Assembly (NCBI GenBank): GCA_016929875.1
Contig: JAFGHZ010000006.1
Span: 1 to 7,620, forward strand
DNA from: Dehalococcoidales bacterium
Lineage (GTDB): Bacteria; Chloroflexota; Dehalococcoidia; Dehalococcoidales; Fen-1064
DNA length: 7,620 nt
Reading direction: 5' to 3'
In this document: in pieces, positions 1 through 6,504 of the stretch
How the letters are laid out: the number at the start of each line of letters is the position of its first letter
How positions within the stretch are numbered: position 1 is the stretch's first letter
Program-made: the position numbers and the translations under genes
The notes under the pieces: generated by a model
The model's input: the letters and a program-made list of their open reading frames with translations, nothing else
Databases searched by the model: none
Told to the model about the DNA's origin: nothing

Positions 1-249
1 AAGACCGTCCGCCCCAAGATTTACATCGCCTGCGGTATCAGCGGTGCCATCCAGCACCTCGTAGGGATGCAGGATTCCGATGTAATCATTGCCATTAACC
101 GCGACCACAGTGCCCCTATTTTTGAAGTCGCGACGTACGGTATCGTCGGAGACTTATTCCAGGTAGTTCCTGCCATCACGGGCCGTATCCGCGAAATGCG
201 TAATCAGCTCCGGATGAAGCAAGAAGGAGTGAGCTGTGTCGATAAGTAA
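1..249 (+). CDS. etfA: Electron transfer flavoprotein alpha subunit, C-terminal end (5' truncated by window)
   Basis: The reading frame is open from base 1 and gives the last 82 residues of ETF alpha, ending in TAA at 247-249. The visible part is the C-terminal FAD-binding domain. It contains the family signature GISGAIQH (window residues 12-19), whose His contacts the flavin in characterised ETFs, then AINRDHSAPIFEVATYGIVGDL and the closing helix. ETF alpha/beta is a soluble heterodimer that takes electrons from acyl-CoA dehydrogenases and delivers them to a membrane oxidoreductase. Here the next gene encodes such an oxidoreductase and starts 14 nt before this gene ends, so the two are almost certainly co-transcribed and translationally coupled. 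An etfB gene would be expected just upstream, outside the window. The visible part cannot show whether this ETF is of the bifurcating type. The family assignment is very safe. Confidence 0.95.
   Translation, partial: KTVRPKIYIACGISGAIQHLVGMQDSDVIIAINRDHSAPIFEVATYGIVGDLFQVVPAITGRIREMRNQLRMKQEGVSCVDK
224..229 (+). promoter_or_regulatory. Ribosome binding site for the GTG-started membrane Fe-S oxidoreductase
   Basis: AAGGAG lies six bases before the GTG at 236-238, inside the end of the etfA frame. It is a near-perfect Shine-Dalgarno sequence at good spacing and supports the GTG as the start, because no ATG is available before the first membrane helix. Confidence 0.8.
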
Positions 250-2215
250 CTGGATTTTTCTAGCCGTCCTCGCGGTTGCCGTTATCGTTTTTATCTGGAG
301 TTGTTATAATCGTTTTCGTCTCGTGGGCCTGGGCAAACCGGAAAACCGCTCCGATTCTTTCGGGAAGCGAATCTGGAGTGTCATTATTTATCCACTACTC
401 CAGAGGTGCGCCGTAAGTCCTTTTTATCGCTTCGGTATCAATCACGCGGTATTGTTCTGGTGTTTTATTATATTGTTGCTGGCAAACGGCGAGTTTCTGA
501 TTCACGGGGTTTTACCCGGCGCTACTTTTTCCGCCTTACCCCGAGGTTTATATTTTACACTTGCCTGTGCTTTCGATATCGTTTCGATTTTAGCTTTGCT
601 GTCTGTTATCATAGCCGTAGCGCGCCGACTCTTTTTCCCGCCGAAATATATCCAGGCAAGAAGCCGGGACGCTTTCATTATTCTTTCCATGGTTGCCGCT
701 CTGATGATTGCCTTCTTCGGCGTGCATAGCGCCGAGATTGCGTTAGCGGAAGAAACGGCGGCAAAATATATGCCGGTCTCCAACTGGGTTGCCGGCACCT
801 TTATGTCCGGAGCGTCGAGTTCTATCCTGAGAACGCTGGTGAGCGTGTTCTGGTGGATACATGCTGTCGTTTTGCTATCTTTCCTCAACTATCTGCCTTA
901 CAGCAAACACATGCATATTTTGACCTCGATTCCTAATGTTTACTGGCGGAACCTCACAGGTAAAACCGTACCCGGGCGTGAGGAATTCAAGAAAGGTAAC
1001 ACTTACGGAGTTGGGCAGGTAGACCAGTTTACATGGAAGAGTTTGCTGGATTCCTATTCCTGCACGGAGTGCGGGAGATGTTCCGATTCGTGTCCGGCGA
1101 CCAAGACAAACAAGGCCCTTAACCCTCGCCTTATAATACATGACATTAAAGTTAATTTACTGAAAAACGGTCCTGATTTAATCAAGGGAGGAAAAGCCGG
1201 GTTGGCCCTTATCGGGGCCAAAAAAGAAGGTTCTATCGAGGAAGAAGTCATCTGGGACTGCACGACCTGCGGCGCATGTGTCAGCATCTGCCCCGTTTTC
1301 ATCGAGCAATTCCCACGGATTATCGATATGCGGCGTTACCTGGTGCAGACGCAATCGAAATTCCCCGAAGAACTACTCAATTTCTTTGAAAATATGGAAC
1401 AGCGGAGCAACCCCTGGGGCATCGCTCCTTCCGACCGTGTCAAGTGGGCCGCGGAAGTTAATGCGAAGCCGTTCGAAGCAGGCAAGACGGAATATCTTTT
1501 TTACGTGGGATGTTTCGGCTCTTTCGATGCCCGCGCCAAACAGGTAACAGTCGCCATTACCAAAATCCTGGATGCCGCCGGTGTTACATGGGGCATCCTG
1601 GGCAAAGATGAGAAGTGCTGCGGGGACAGCTTGCGCCGTTTAGGCAATGAATACGTATTCGATGTCATGGCCCGTGAAAATATCAAACAGTTCCAGGACA
1701 AAGGCATCACGAAGGTTATTACGGAATGTCCTCACTGTTACAGCGTGCTGAAAAACGAGTATCCCCAGTACGGCGCAAAATTCGAGGTGGTACACCATAC
1801 CGAATTCATCAACCAGCTCCTTAAGGAAGGCAAGTTGAAGCTGAACGGAACCGTCGATGTAGGCAAGCTCGTGTTCCACGATTCCTGTTACCTGGGGCGA
1901 CACAATGATATTTATGAAGCTCCGCGCGAGGCGGTCACCGTCGCAACCGGCAGGGCGCCGACGGAGATGGCGCGAAACCGCGAAAGGGGCTTCTGCTGCG
2001 GTGCAGGCGGCGGACGGATGTGGCTGGAAGAAAGTACCGGCAAGAAGATATATATCGAGCGGACGGAAGAAGCACTGCAATACAACCCCGAGTCGATTTG
2101 CGTCTCCTGCCCTTACTGTATGACGATGTTCGAAGACGGGCTTAAGGACAAAGGTGCCGACGGGAAGGTAAAAGTACTGGACGTGGCGGAGATTGTGGCA
2201 AAAGCCCTGAAATAG
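236..2215 (+). CDS. Membrane-bound ETF:(mena)quinone oxidoreductase, heme b / Fe-S / double CCG-domain protein (EMO type)
   Basis: 659 residues with GTG start. The N-terminal part is a NarI-like membrane domain with about five helices (near 5-23, 66-90, 104-130, 146-166 and 199-220). Histidines at or near the helices (H70, H90, H164, H209, H225, H227) are candidate heme b ligands. An HdrC-like ferredoxin domain follows, with two 4Fe-4S motifs: CxxCxxCxxxCP at C276/279/282/286 and at C342/345/348/352. Two HdrB-like CCG domains complete the protein: C426, C461-C462, C498-C501, and C551, C587-C588, C625-C628. Both cysteine sets are complete, so each could hold a non-cubane cluster. Fused proteins of this plan are known next to etfBA as ETF:menaquinone oxidoreductase (EMO, called EtfD in mycobacteria). 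They carry electrons from acyl-CoA oxidation into the membrane quinone pool. The overlap with etfA strongly supports this role. Heterodisulfide reductase itself is unlikely, because Hdr parts are normally separate and lie beside HdrA. Confidence 0.9.
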   Translation: MSISNWIFLAVLAVAVIVFIWSCYNRFRLVGLGKPENRSDSFGKRIWSVIIYPLLQRCAVSPFYRFGINHAVLFWCFIILLLANGEFLIHGVLPGATFSALPRGLYFTLACAFDIVSILALLSVIIAVARRLFFPPKYIQARSRDAFIILSMVAALMIAFFGVHSAEIALAEETAAKYMPVSNWVAGTFMSGASSSILRTLVSVFWWIHAVVLLSFLNYLPYSKHMHILTSIPNVYWRNLTGKTVPGREEFKKGNTYGVGQVDQFTWKSLLDSYSCTECGRCSDSCPATKTNKALNPRLIIHDIKVNLLKNGPDLIKGGKAGLALIGAKKEGSIEEEVIWDCTTCGACVSICPVFIEQFPRIIDMRRYLVQTQSKFPEELLNFFENMEQRSNPWGIAPSDRVKWAAEVNAKPFEAGKTEYLFYVGCFGSFDARAKQVTVAITKILDAAGVTWGILGKDEKCCGDSLRRLGNEYVFDVMARENIKQFQDKGITKVITECPHCYSVLKNEYPQYGAKFEVVHHTEFINQLLKEGKLKLNGTVDVGKLVFHDSCYLGRHNDIYEAPREAVTVATGRAPTEMARNRERGFCCGAGGGRMWLEESTGKKIYIERTEEALQYNPESICVSCPYCMTMFEDGLKDKGADGKVKVLDVAEIVAKALK

Positions 2216-2236
2216 CTTTTAATCGGGTTGTTTTTT
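2203..2236 (+). terminator. Probable intrinsic terminator of the etfA-oxidoreductase operon
   Basis: A stem pairs AGCCC (2203-2207) with GGGTT (2225-2229), including one G-T pair. It is extended by GA/TC (2209-2210 with 2223-2224) around a bulged T, with a 12-base loop. One base later comes a run of six T (2231-2236). The hairpin overlaps the stop codon. A competing six-pair stem, AAAAGC (2200-2205) with GCTTTT (2215-2220), is possible but sits further from the T run. No equally good terminator is seen for the converging minus-strand gene in this 40-base gap. Confidence 0.45.
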
Positions 2237-2255
2237 CCGTGCCGGAAGCAGGATA

Positions 2256-3680
2256 TTATTTTTCGCTCTCTTCGTATTTCAAAGGAAGGTAGACAGTAAA
2301 GGTCGTCCCTTCCCCCTCTTTGCTCTGCACTTCGATTTTTCCATGGTGGCGACGGACAATTCCATAGGATACCGCTAGCCCCAGACCCACTCCCTTAACC
2401 TCTTGTTTGGTGGTGAAGAAAGGCGTAAAGAGTTTGCGCATATTCTCGGGAGAAATACCGTAACCAGTATCCTGCACTTCTATTTTCAGATTAGTTTCGT
2501 CCAGAGAGGAACGCAAGGTCAGTTTCCCGCCTTCAGGCATCGCCTGCAGAGCATTTAAAATAAGATTAGTAAAGACCTGTTGAAGCTGGTCGAAATCGCC
2601 GGTCACATCAGGCAAAGAAGGCGCCAGTTCTTTGCTTACCTGGATTTTTTGTATTTTAGCGGTATGAACAGAAAGTTCCAAGGCGTGATTGATAACTTCG
2701 TTGATGTTAATCCGAAGAAAAGTCGATGGTGATTGGCGGGCGAAATCGAGGAGATTCCCGACCAATTTCGTGCTCCTTTGCAGTTCCGCCTCCATTTTGG
2801 AGAGGTAATCGAGGATGACATCTTTAGACGCACTGTCGTTTTTGATTTTTTTATAAAGCAGTTGATTATAGACGAGCACGCCGGACAGGGGATTATTAAT
2901 TTCATGAGCAATCGAGGCGGACAACTGCCCCAGCGAGGTCAATTTTTCCGCCTGAACCAATTGTTCCTGCATCTGCTTTTCTCTGGCTGCTTCGGCGATT
3001 TTTGCATTCAGAATCTCGGTTCCCAACTGTGTGACCTGCCGCTGTCTCTTTTTCAACTCGCCGGAAACAGCTGCCGTCATGTAAGTAGTACCGTAAAGTA
3101 CGGCCGATAGCGCGAGCAGGACTGACAGGACGTATTTTGCATTGCGATACAGAGTGGGGTCGGCAAAGCCCTTGAGATTATAGTGAGGTATCCACCCGGC
3201 ATATTCCAGACCTACTAATGCCAGGACCATTATGATTGCTATCGTGGCCAGGATATAGGTAGCGCGGTAGTGCAGGGTGATACTGGCGACGACAGAGTGA
3301 ATAACGAAGAAAAAAATGAACGGATTTTCTATCCCGCCGGTAAAATGAATGAGGATTGTAAGCGCCAGCAGGTCGAGCAAAATGTGAATGTTACTGCAAG
3401 CGGTAGCCTTGCCGATAACCTGTCCCGTTTCTTCTTTTTTTAAGCTCCTGACTTGATAGAAAAGCAAGGTATTAAACGCCGCCAGAAAAAGGCAGATGAT
3501 ATATACAGGTTCGGTCGGGAAGTCGATACGGAACCCCAGGGATGCAATCAGCGAGGCAACCAGCACAGTGACGATTGCGAACCATCTCAAATTGACGAAT
3601 ACCCTGAGGCGGAACAACAGAGCGGATTCCTCGGGAGTATAACCAGACGGATTTTCCATTGTATCTAGGGTAGTATTCAT
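2256..3680 (-). CDS. Membrane sensor histidine kinase with RegB-like GGxxNPF quinone-site motif
   Basis: 474 residues. The N-terminal sensor has about six membrane helices (near 33-50, 58-76, 98-113, 120-136, 141-160 and 182-204) and no large extracytoplasmic domain. The loop between helices 3 and 4 reads GGIENPF (115-121), which matches the GGxxNPF heptapeptide that binds ubiquinone in the RegB/PrrB redox kinases and lies in the same loop there. A charged helical linker (about 205-245) leads to the phosphoacceptor helix with H259 in AHEINNP. The ATPase domain follows: N box around N372/N376, DTGYGIS (404-410), FTPFFTTK (418-425) and GVGLGLAVS (430-438). All catalytic motifs are intact. The only cysteines are C63 and C95, so the redox-active cytoplasmic cysteine of RegB is absent. 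No response regulator gene is visible next to it. Kinase identity is certain; the quinone signal is inferred. The start at 3680 is preferred over M8, although its upstream GGTGG/AAAGG is a mediocre ribosome site. Confidence 0.93.
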   Translation of the reverse strand: MNTTLDTMENPSGYTPEESALLFRLRVFVNLRWFAIVTVLVASLIASLGFRIDFPTEPVYIICLFLAAFNTLLFYQVRSLKKEETGQVIGKATACSNIHILLDLLALTILIHFTGGIENPFIFFFVIHSVVASITLHYRATYILATIAIIMVLALVGLEYAGWIPHYNLKGFADPTLYRNAKYVLSVLLALSAVLYGTTYMTAAVSGELKKRQRQVTQLGTEILNAKIAEAAREKQMQEQLVQAEKLTSLGQLSASIAHEINNPLSGVLVYNQLLYKKIKNDSASKDVILDYLSKMEAELQRSTKLVGNLLDFARQSPSTFLRININEVINHALELSVHTAKIQKIQVSKELAPSLPDVTGDFDQLQQVFTNLILNALQAMPEGGKLTLRSSLDETNLKIEVQDTGYGISPENMRKLFTPFFTTKQEVKGVGLGLAVSYGIVRRHHGKIEVQSKEGEGTTFTVYLPLKYEESEK

Positions 3681-3719
3681 CCTTTTACCACCGTGTCCCG
3701 ATTTAAATTCAATAGATTA

Positions 3720-3747
3720 AGTATAACCGTCCGAAAACGTTTGTCAA
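3720..3747 (-). promoter_or_regulatory. Near-consensus sigma70-type promoter of the histidine kinase gene
   Basis: Read on the minus strand, a perfect TTGACA (3742-3747) is followed after 16 bases by TATACT (3720-3725), one mismatch from TATAAT. Transcription would start near 3713, giving a leader of roughly 33 bases before the ATG at 3680. The kinase can therefore be expressed independently of the large oxidoreductase gene upstream, although read-through is not excluded because no terminator is seen after 3773. Confidence 0.65.
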
Positions 3748-3749
3748 AC
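3735..3749. repeat. Overlapping short palindromes on the kinase -35 box (possible operator)
   Basis: AAACGTTT (3735-3742) is a perfect 8-base palindrome. GTTTG-T-CAAAC (3739-3749) is a perfect 5+5 dyad with one central base. They overlap each other, and the second covers the whole -35 hexamer of the kinase promoter. That is where a repressor would bind, but arms this short can arise by chance in AT-rich DNA. Confidence 0.3.
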
Positions 3750-3772
3750 TGATTGGAACGCTAATACCGTTC

Positions 3773-6358
3773 TCATTTAATCTGCCTGATGAAGGTGGTG
3801 TCTCTGCCGAAAATTATAGACAGCAGCCAATCGATAACAATCCTTATCCGGTTGGGCATCCCTGTAATCAGAACCAGATAGATAAAGGTCAGAATAAGCC
3901 TGGGGAAATAACCATAGAGACGTATGGAGCGGAAGCGGAACACGGCTTTGTAGCTGCCCAGAGAGACCATGTCAGGAGGCTTGGAATAGCGATACGGTTT
4001 TCTGTTCAGACCACGAATATCAGACAGAACATTGCCGGAAACTACCTTTGCCTGACGGACGGCCGTATGAGCGAGGGGGGGTATCGGTTTACCAGTCTTG
4101 GGATTTTTTATATGCGCGCAATCACCAATGGCGTAAACACCCGGGAATCCGGGGACTTCAAGATACTCGTTAACGAAGGCCCGCCCTAAATTGTCCTTAT
4201 CAATGTTCTCAATTCCCGCAATCACCGGATTCGCGGCGACACCCGATACCCAGATGACGGTACTCGTAGGGATAGTTTCAGTATTGTTAATCTCGATTCC
4301 GCTATCCCAGGCACGTGTTATTTTCGACGATAACCTGACTTCAACCCCCATATTTTTGAGATATCTCATAACATAGGCGCCGAGTTTAGTGTGCAGGTCG
4401 GCGACAATTTTCGGCGATGCCTCAATCAGAATAACCCTGACATCATTTTTGTTGATGGTTTTATAAAAACGGGGCAAATTGCTGAGGACCAGGTCCCGAA
4501 GTCCGGTCACCACCTGTACACCGGTGTAACCGGCACCGGAAACCACGAAGGTCAGTAACTGGCGCCGTCGTGCGGGGTCTTTTTCAGCGCTAGCCTGTTC
4601 GAATGTCCGCATGATATGGTTTCTAATCAATCTGCCGTCATTCAGGTTTTTCAGGGTAGAAACATTTTTCCAATCCGGGCCGATTGCCGTCATATCCGTG
4701 GTACTGCCGAGAGCGATAACAAGGTAATCGAAGTCCAACGTACCGGCAGTGGTGAATACCTTGCGGGCGCCGAGGTCTATTTTTTCAACACCGGCTTGTA
4801 TGAATTTAAAGCGGTCCTTCCATTGAATACTCCTGATGGGAAAAGCAATATGCCGGGTCTCGATTCTGCCCAGAGCCACCTCGTGCAATAACGGAGTGAA
4901 CAAGAAATAGTTCTCATCGCTGACCAGCGTGGTTTCTATATTCTCGTTGCGGTTTAAAGCCGGGACCAGATTCCGAAGGGTATAAACGCCTCCGAAGCCG
5001 CCGCCCAGTATCAAGACCTTTCTGCTTCCGACGAGGAGCTGGCGGCGAACATTTTCCCGCTTGCGGAAGAGCCCGCGGAGACATTCCAGAGTAAAAGTTC
5101 CGAGAAGCCGGAGCACGGAAGTCGGACGGAACAGTCCTTTCAATAAATCTTTGTAGCCGTAGCTCCCGGTCAGCATACCCCAGGCGGCTTTGGTGAAGGG
5201 TTGGGGCCCTCTCGTATTATTTTGCTCAATGCCTGTCAGCCGGTGCTGGACCAAGAGAAAGGTGCGTGATTCGTTCGCCCGGTGGTTCATCGAGAAAAGC
5301 ATCCGTCCCCAACGCCTGTCCGTATCAATCGCTTGGAATATGGGCTGGTAGTAACGCGTAAAGTCATCTCGGGACACACCGTGACGGATGACAGTGGCGG
5401 CGGCCTGCCGCGCAGTCAAGAGTGCCGAGGTGATACCGTCCTGGTACAATTTGGAAACGGCGGCATCGCCGATAGCCACGAATCTATCCGAGAAATAATT
5501 GCGTGCCGAACCGACTACCGCCTTCGGGCGACAGCCGCACGCGCGCTCATATCGTTCAGGGAGTACGTTGCGCACGACATCATACTTTAAAAAATCATCA
5601 ATCGTGACGGGGGCTTTGTTGCTACTCAGCACAGTCACGGTAATAAATGGGCCCTTCGGTACCAGTCCCCCAAACACAATTCCCAGACGCGGAATCAGAA
5701 AGCCGTGAGCGGTGTTACCCAGTCGCGATTCAACCTGGTCGACACCGGCATAGAGCTCGTCCATTGCCATCGTCCGTACTTCCGGGGGAACATAATTCAG
5801 TCCTGCGACCGGCACAGGCCTTGTGCTCACACCGTTAGCAAGCACAATCAGCTCATATTCCGTCTTTCTGCCCGCCGCTTCTACGGATGGCCAGAGTCTG
5901 AGGTCGATTTGAGATACGGCCTCGTTCACCACCGTTACGCCGCGGCTCTGGGCCTGTTCTAAGAGCCAACCGTCGAAGCCGACGGTCTTATTATCGTAAG
6001 AGAGACGCGGCCCGCTACCGCGATAAATGCTGACAATCTCCTTTTCTTTCTCGAGATTGGTGATGGATATCGATGTGTAGGGGCTGTGAATGGTATAGGC
6101 TGTTATCCTGTTCCGGATTATTTCGGGGGGCACGGTCAAGCCGAGCTCTTTCAGATTGCCGAGCAGAGACACGGAGAGTATGCCGGCACAGCCCTTGCAT
6201 CCACGGGGGCCCTTTTCTGAAAAATTGCGTTGCTGATACACGGTGATTTCCGGGTGGATGTTTTCCTGCTCTCCATAACGCCTCAAGTAGAGAGCAAAAA
6301 AGACCCCGGCGGGACCACCACCGACGATAGCGATTCGCGAGCCGGTTTTTATCCTCAT
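3773..6358 (-). CDS. Fused flavoprotein: geranylgeranyl-reductase-like domain plus NDH-2-like NADH:quinone oxidoreductase domain
   Basis: 861 residues, twice the length of either family. Residues 1 to about 360 form a geranylgeranyl-reductase/FAD-monooxygenase-like domain: GGGPAG (13-18), RGCKGCAG (52-59), FDGWLLEQA (128-136) and the second FAD motif AIGDAA (295-300). A largely helical, basic linker (about 360-445) leads to an NDH-2-like domain: GGGFGG (452-457), ENYFLFTPLLHEVALG (482-497), the dinucleotide site GAGYTGVQ (608-615), the second FAD motif YAIGDCAH (742-749) and an amphipathic/hydrophobic C-terminus (about 810-855) resembling the NDH-2 membrane anchor. NDH-2 enzymes pass electrons from NADH to quinone without pumping protons. 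Two typical NDH-2 residues differ: Q615 replaces the usual Glu, and H764 replaces Gln of the AQ quinone motif. The role of the N-terminal half is unknown; relatives reduce isoprenoid double bonds. No stop or credible internal start separates the halves. The ATG lacks a clear ribosome site. Confidence 0.85.
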   Translation of the reverse strand: MRIKTGSRIAIVGGGPAGVFFALYLRRYGEQENIHPEITVYQQRNFSEKGPRGCKGCAGILSVSLLGNLKELGLTVPPEIIRNRITAYTIHSPYTSISITNLEKEKEIVSIYRGSGPRLSYDNKTVGFDGWLLEQAQSRGVTVVNEAVSQIDLRLWPSVEAAGRKTEYELIVLANGVSTRPVPVAGLNYVPPEVRTMAMDELYAGVDQVESRLGNTAHGFLIPRLGIVFGGLVPKGPFITVTVLSSNKAPVTIDDFLKYDVVRNVLPERYERACGCRPKAVVGSARNYFSDRFVAIGDAAVSKLYQDGITSALLTARQAAATVIRHGVSRDDFTRYYQPIFQAIDTDRRWGRMLFSMNHRANESRTFLLVQHRLTGIEQNNTRGPQPFTKAAWGMLTGSYGYKDLLKGLFRPTSVLRLLGTFTLECLRGLFRKRENVRRQLLVGSRKVLILGGGFGGVYTLRNLVPALNRNENIETTLVSDENYFLFTPLLHEVALGRIETRHIAFPIRSIQWKDRFKFIQAGVEKIDLGARKVFTTAGTLDFDYLVIALGSTTDMTAIGPDWKNVSTLKNLNDGRLIRNHIMRTFEQASAEKDPARRRQLLTFVVSGAGYTGVQVVTGLRDLVLSNLPRFYKTINKNDVRVILIEASPKIVADLHTKLGAYVMRYLKNMGVEVRLSSKITRAWDSGIEINNTETIPTSTVIWVSGVAANPVIAGIENIDKDNLGRAFVNEYLEVPGFPGVYAIGDCAHIKNPKTGKPIPPLAHTAVRQAKVVSGNVLSDIRGLNRKPYRYSKPPDMVSLGSYKAVFRFRSIRLYGYFPRLILTFIYLVLITGMPNRIRIVIDWLLSIIFGRDTTFIRQIK

Positions 6359-6390
6359 AATGCTAATTGCTATTGTATCCGATAAGCATT
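6359..6390. repeat. Imperfect inverted repeat over the promoter of the fused flavoprotein gene
   Basis: AATGCTAAT (6359-6367) and ATAAGCATT (6382-6390) are inverted copies matching at eight of nine bases, separated by 14 bases. A further half-copy, TGCTATT (6368-6374), follows the first in tandem. The arms flank the proposed -10 box at 6372-6377 and the left arm touches the start codon, so this could be an operator. It is AT-rich and may be fortuitous. Confidence 0.3.
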
Positions 6391-6400
6391 AGATATACAA
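6372..6400 (-). promoter_or_regulatory. Possible promoter of the fused flavoprotein gene, giving an almost leaderless transcript
   Basis: On the minus strand TACAAT (6372-6377, one mismatch from TATAAT) lies 13 bases before the ATG at 6358. A weak -35, TTGTAT (6395-6400), precedes it by 17 bases. Transcription would begin about six bases before the ATG, which would fit the absence of a Shine-Dalgarno sequence. The -35 match is poor, so this remains tentative. Confidence 0.35.
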
Positions 6401-6455
6401 ACAGTTTTACCTCGTTATGGATTGAACCGCCGGCATCTTTAAATTGGATTGTTTT

Positions 6456-6464
6456 TGGTATAAT
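6456..6464 (+). promoter_or_regulatory. Extended -10 promoter of the CoA-transferase gene
   Basis: TGGTATAAT is a perfect extended -10 element (TGn followed by consensus TATAAT at 6459-6464). No good -35 is found at 16-18 bases; TTTAAA (6438-6443) matches four of six at a short 15-base spacing. An extended -10 can compensate for this. The start would fall near 6471, about 34 bases before the GTG. Confidence 0.55.
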
Positions 6465-6490
6465 GGTAGATACTAACTAAAAAACCAATC

Positions 6491-6496
6491 AGGGAG
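6491..6496 (+). promoter_or_regulatory. Ribosome binding site for the GTG-started CoA-transferase
   Basis: AGGGAG lies eight bases before GTG 6505-6507. It decides the start, since the first in-frame ATG (residue 13) would remove the conserved first strand and helix of the CaiB/BaiF fold. Confidence 0.65.
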
Positions 6497-6504
6497 ATAG
6501 AGCA

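Noticed and set aside
502..888. 128-codon minus-strand open frame opposite the membrane domain of the Fe-S oxidoreductase
   Set aside because: Antisense to conserved membrane helices, with composition typical of a reversed hydrophobic gene and no ribosome site support.
2235..2247. Small perfect hairpin TTCCG-TGC-CGGAA between the converging genes
   Set aside because: The T run lies before it on the plus strand, and A's follow it on the minus strand, so it is not a terminator in either direction; five pairs alone are weak.
2733..3110. 125-codon plus-strand open frame opposite the histidine kinase
   Set aside because: It lies entirely antisense to conserved kinase sequence, with no recognisable motif; a shadow frame.
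3756..3772. GAACG/CGTTC hairpin just after the stop of the fused flavoprotein gene (minus strand)
   Set aside because: Five pairs, a seven-base loop and no following T run; not convincing as a terminator.
3722..3772. Two similar 11-mers (TATAACCGTCC and TAATACCGTTC) 40 bases apart
   Set aside because: Only eight of eleven bases match; too weak to call a repeat.
5011..5055. Possibility that the 861-residue protein is really two genes with a start near residue 440-449
   Set aside because: No stop, no ATG or GTG and no ribosome site at the junction; the only TTG is inside the first strand of the NDH-2-like domain and would break it.
6359..6504. Search for a small RNA, riboswitch or tRNA in the largest intergenic region
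   Set aside because: At 146 bases and AT-rich, it shows no cloverleaf, no strong long-stem structure and no T-run-terminated hairpin; promoters explain it adequately.
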